Assembly (NCBI RefSeq): GCF_014697475.1
Contig: NZ_JACJRV010000003.1
Span: forward strand, 186,001-250,000
Direction: 5' to 3'
DNA length: 64,000 nt
Origin: Nostoc sp. FACHB-152
Lineage (GTDB): Bacteria; Cyanobacteriota; Cyanobacteriia; Cyanobacteriales; Nostocaceae
The notes below the pieces were generated by a model that made no database searches, was not told the DNA's origin, and worked only from the letters and a program-made list of their open reading frames with translations. This document shows positions 62,500 through 64,000 of this stretch, one piece after another. Position 1 is the stretch's first letter; every line of letters begins with the position of its first letter. The position numbers and the translations under genes were made by a program.

Positions 62500-62614
62500 G
62501 TAGGGTGTGTTAGGTACTAATTTCGATATGATTTCTCACGAAAAAGATAACTTAAGTGCCTAACGCACCGCTAAATAACAAGGTGCGTTAGGCTAACGCC
62601 TTAACACACCCTAC
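62500..62614. mobile_element. 115 bp palindromic MITE-like element
   Basis: GTAGGGTGTGTTA (62500-62512) and TAACACACCCTAC (62602-62614) are perfect 13 bp terminal inverted repeats. Inside, CCTAACGCACC (62559-62569) and GGTGCGTTAGG (62582-62592) form a second perfect 11 bp inverted repeat. The interior between the two stems is AT-rich and non-coding. The size and symmetry are typical of cyanobacterial MITEs. Confidence 0.7.
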
Positions 62615-62819
62615 TTAAGATTTACTTTATGAATAGTCTCTAAATGTAAGACTTATTTGTCACTTACTTAGGATTGCTGTATAGCAGCCAAAGTATAGGT
62701 TAGGACAACAATTAATTATCAAACATGGAAATTAAGAGGCTTTCAAACCTGTTTCCTGTTCCCTGCTATCAGATATTAACAAGCGAAGTAGAATAATAAC
62801 TATTTTCCAGCGTTAGAAG

Positions 62820-63644
62820 TTACCAAGCCTGGGGGCTTTCGTTGGAGATTGCTTTAAGTTTTGAGGTCAATGGCTCGGTGCGATCGCTTTTTTCGGGAGT
62901 AAACCGCCCAATTGGTGGATGATTGACTGTAGATGTCAGTAGTTTTGTTTGTTTGTCAAGGTTTGATGGCAGATTGTTGGGCAGCGTCGGTTGTGAATTA
63001 GCTTTGGATTTCAGACTTGAGGCCGCAACACTCAATGTGGAAGATGCCAAAATGTTTCTGACTCGCTCATTATCTGCTGTGTCGGATGCTATCTCGGTTT
63101 GTCTGTTGATAACTTGCACGGCAGAATTTTTTCTCTGCTCATATCCAGCATCAACACTAGCTAAAGAATCTGCTGTTGTTGCCAAATTGGCAACATTCGC
63201 TACATTTTCTGAGCTACTATTCTCATTGGCAGGTGGCAAGGCTGGTGTAGCCAATGCCGTTAATATTTCTGGGAACTTGCTACAAATCAGGCGTTCAAAT
63301 TCCATATTGAAATGATAAATCGGCTGCTCTCGCCGTTGCCAAAATGCGAGGATTTGCTGTACAGAAAATGCTTTATAGCGACCTTGATACAGTGCCTCAA
63401 TTACTGCCAAATGCAGCCAATCTAAAGGATATTGATTTTGCCAACGGTTAACTAACTCAATGACAGTGTAGCCACTGAGGTCAAAACTGTAATGTAGGAG
63501 TAAGGCAGCTGCCAATTCGGCAGAAGTTTCTGGCGCGTTGGTAAACATGGGACTATTGGCTTGCGGCAATAGGTGTAAGTTTTCGACCCATCGCCTATAG
63601 CCTAGCGTGTTTTTAGCTATAGGGTTAGTAACCAAGGTTTCCAA
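62820..63644 (-). CDS. cyanobacterial hypothetical protein, 274 residues
   Basis: I do not recognise a function. The N-terminal 130 residues are well-structured and helical (LNRW-like segment YTVIELVNRWQNQYPLDWLH near 59-78; RYKAFSVQQILAFWQRREQP near 87-106; HFNMEFERLICSKFPEIL near 109-126), resembling a DnaD-like or winged-helix fold. The second half is Ser/Asn/Ala-rich and probably disordered. It has no signal peptide or membrane segment. It is separated from the SLH gene by about 30 bp on the same strand, so the two may be co-transcribed. Confidence 0.7.
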   Translation of the reverse strand: METLVTNPIAKNTLGYRRWVENLHLLPQANSPMFTNAPETSAELAAALLLHYSFDLSGYTVIELVNRWQNQYPLDWLHLAVIEALYQGRYKAFSVQQILAFWQRREQPIYHFNMEFERLICSKFPEILTALATPALPPANENSSSENVANVANLATTADSLASVDAGYEQRKNSAVQVINRQTEIASDTADNERVRNILASSTLSVAASSLKSKANSQPTLPNNLPSNLDKQTKLLTSTVNHPPIGRFTPEKSDRTEPLTSKLKAISNESPQAW

Positions 63645-63675
63645 GTGTATGAGCAGTGTTTTTCATTTTACTTGG

Positions 63676-64000
63676 TCAACTGTTGGCTGTCGAAACTATA
63701 TAGGGTGAATTAATATTTGCTGTACGTTTAATAGCAACTAAGGCCTGATAAACCATTGCGGCTACCTCTGCCCTGGTTGCTTCGCGTGTAGGTGCGAGAA
63801 GCTGAGGCTGTGGGTAGTTGACAATAATTCTTTGTTGTGTAGCAGTTGCCACTGCTGTTTGGGCATACTCAGGAATAGTATTACTGTCAGTGTAAGGAAG
63901 TAAACCATTGCTCCCGGCTGCTGGTAAGCCTAGCCCGTTGACTAAAGAAACAATCACCTGTAATCTTTGGACATTTTGATCGGGGCGGAAGGTGCGATCG
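63676..64000 (-). CDS. SLH-domain protein, 3' part (runs off the right edge)
   Basis: Partial gene. The frame reads through the edge: before the GTG at 63957 it continues in frame DRTFRPDQNVQRLQ, a typical SLH-motif core (FRPD), so the GTG is not the start. SLH-like repeats follow: VIVSLVNGLGLPAA, then PEYAQTAVATATQQRIIVNY, then REATRAEVAAMVYQALVAIK (TRAE core). Such domains anchor surface proteins or porins to peptidoglycan-linked polymers in cyanobacteria. The N-terminal catalytic or structural part is outside the window. Confidence 0.85.
   Translation of the reverse strand, partial: DRTFRPDQNVQRLQVIVSLVNGLGLPAAGSNGLLPYTDSNTIPEYAQTAVATATQQRIIVNYPQPQLLAPTREATRAEVAAMVYQALVAIKRTANINSPYIVSTANS

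Larger units (their letters stand above)
62082..62819. other. 738 bp spacer with two mobile-element candidates
   Basis: Holds the Tn7/CAST-like mini-element (about 62103-62316) and a 115 bp palindromic element (62500-62614). Between and after them the DNA is AT-rich with no credible ORF. Confidence 0.7.

Overview
The window comes from a filamentous, probably heterocyst-forming cyanobacterium of the Nostocales. Evidence is the photosystem II gene psbI, a circadian COP23 family protein, PEP-CTERM sorting, the cyanobacterial DUF3769 outer membrane protein, many HIP1 palindromes (GCGATCGC) and heptanucleotide STRR repeats between genes. No database search was possible. Names rest on recognisable motifs, protein length and gene order.

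Layout. 1-4600 (minus strand): pilB-pilT-pilC, the motor ATPases and platform protein of type IV pili. 4984-10761 (plus): grpE, dnaK, dnaJ, then a TusA-like protein and the GTPase rsgA, the last three genes overlapping. 10998-15038: mgtE, a small hypothetical protein, a stress-type SDR and an O-methyltransferase. 15051-22319: a 2422-residue KAP-type P-loop ATPase with a huge helical-repeat N-terminus. 22477-28093: a D-Ala-D-Ala dipeptidase behind a good NtcA-type promoter, two tandem TspO proteins, a JAMM peptidase beside a MoeB-rhodanese protein, an MFS carrier and a LivF-type ATPase. 28262-34370: PEP-CTERM protein, two ferredoxins, hisZ with a J-domain/TPR gene, an inositol-phosphatase family enzyme and a nuclease lipoprotein. 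34481: tRNA-Ser(GGA). 34624-40651: glycosyltransferase-TPR, DUF3769 protein, psbI (too short for usual ORF cut-offs) and a hexapeptide acyltransferase. 40652-42175 is repeat-rich with one possible small gene. 42176-49889: TPR membrane protein, COP23 protein and a two-partner secretion pair.

49940-59885 looks like a sulfur/xenobiotic island: two-domain rhodanese, GAF-LuxR regulator, fused oligopeptide-type ABC ATPase, methyltransferase, two glutathione transferases, an isopenicillin-N-synthase-like dioxygenase, an arylsulfotransferase-like propeller and an orphan sulfonate-binding protein. 59886-62819 is an accessory, repeat-laden stretch with a truncated acetyltransferase, a SET-domain gene, a small EamA protein and two non-coding mobile-element candidates. 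One of these (about 62103-62316) has ends resembling those of Tn7-like CRISPR-associated transposons and is the most novel-looking non-coding item. The window ends in a cyanobacterial hypothetical gene and an SLH-domain gene cut by the right edge.

No CRISPR array, rRNA, prophage or complete insertion sequence was seen.
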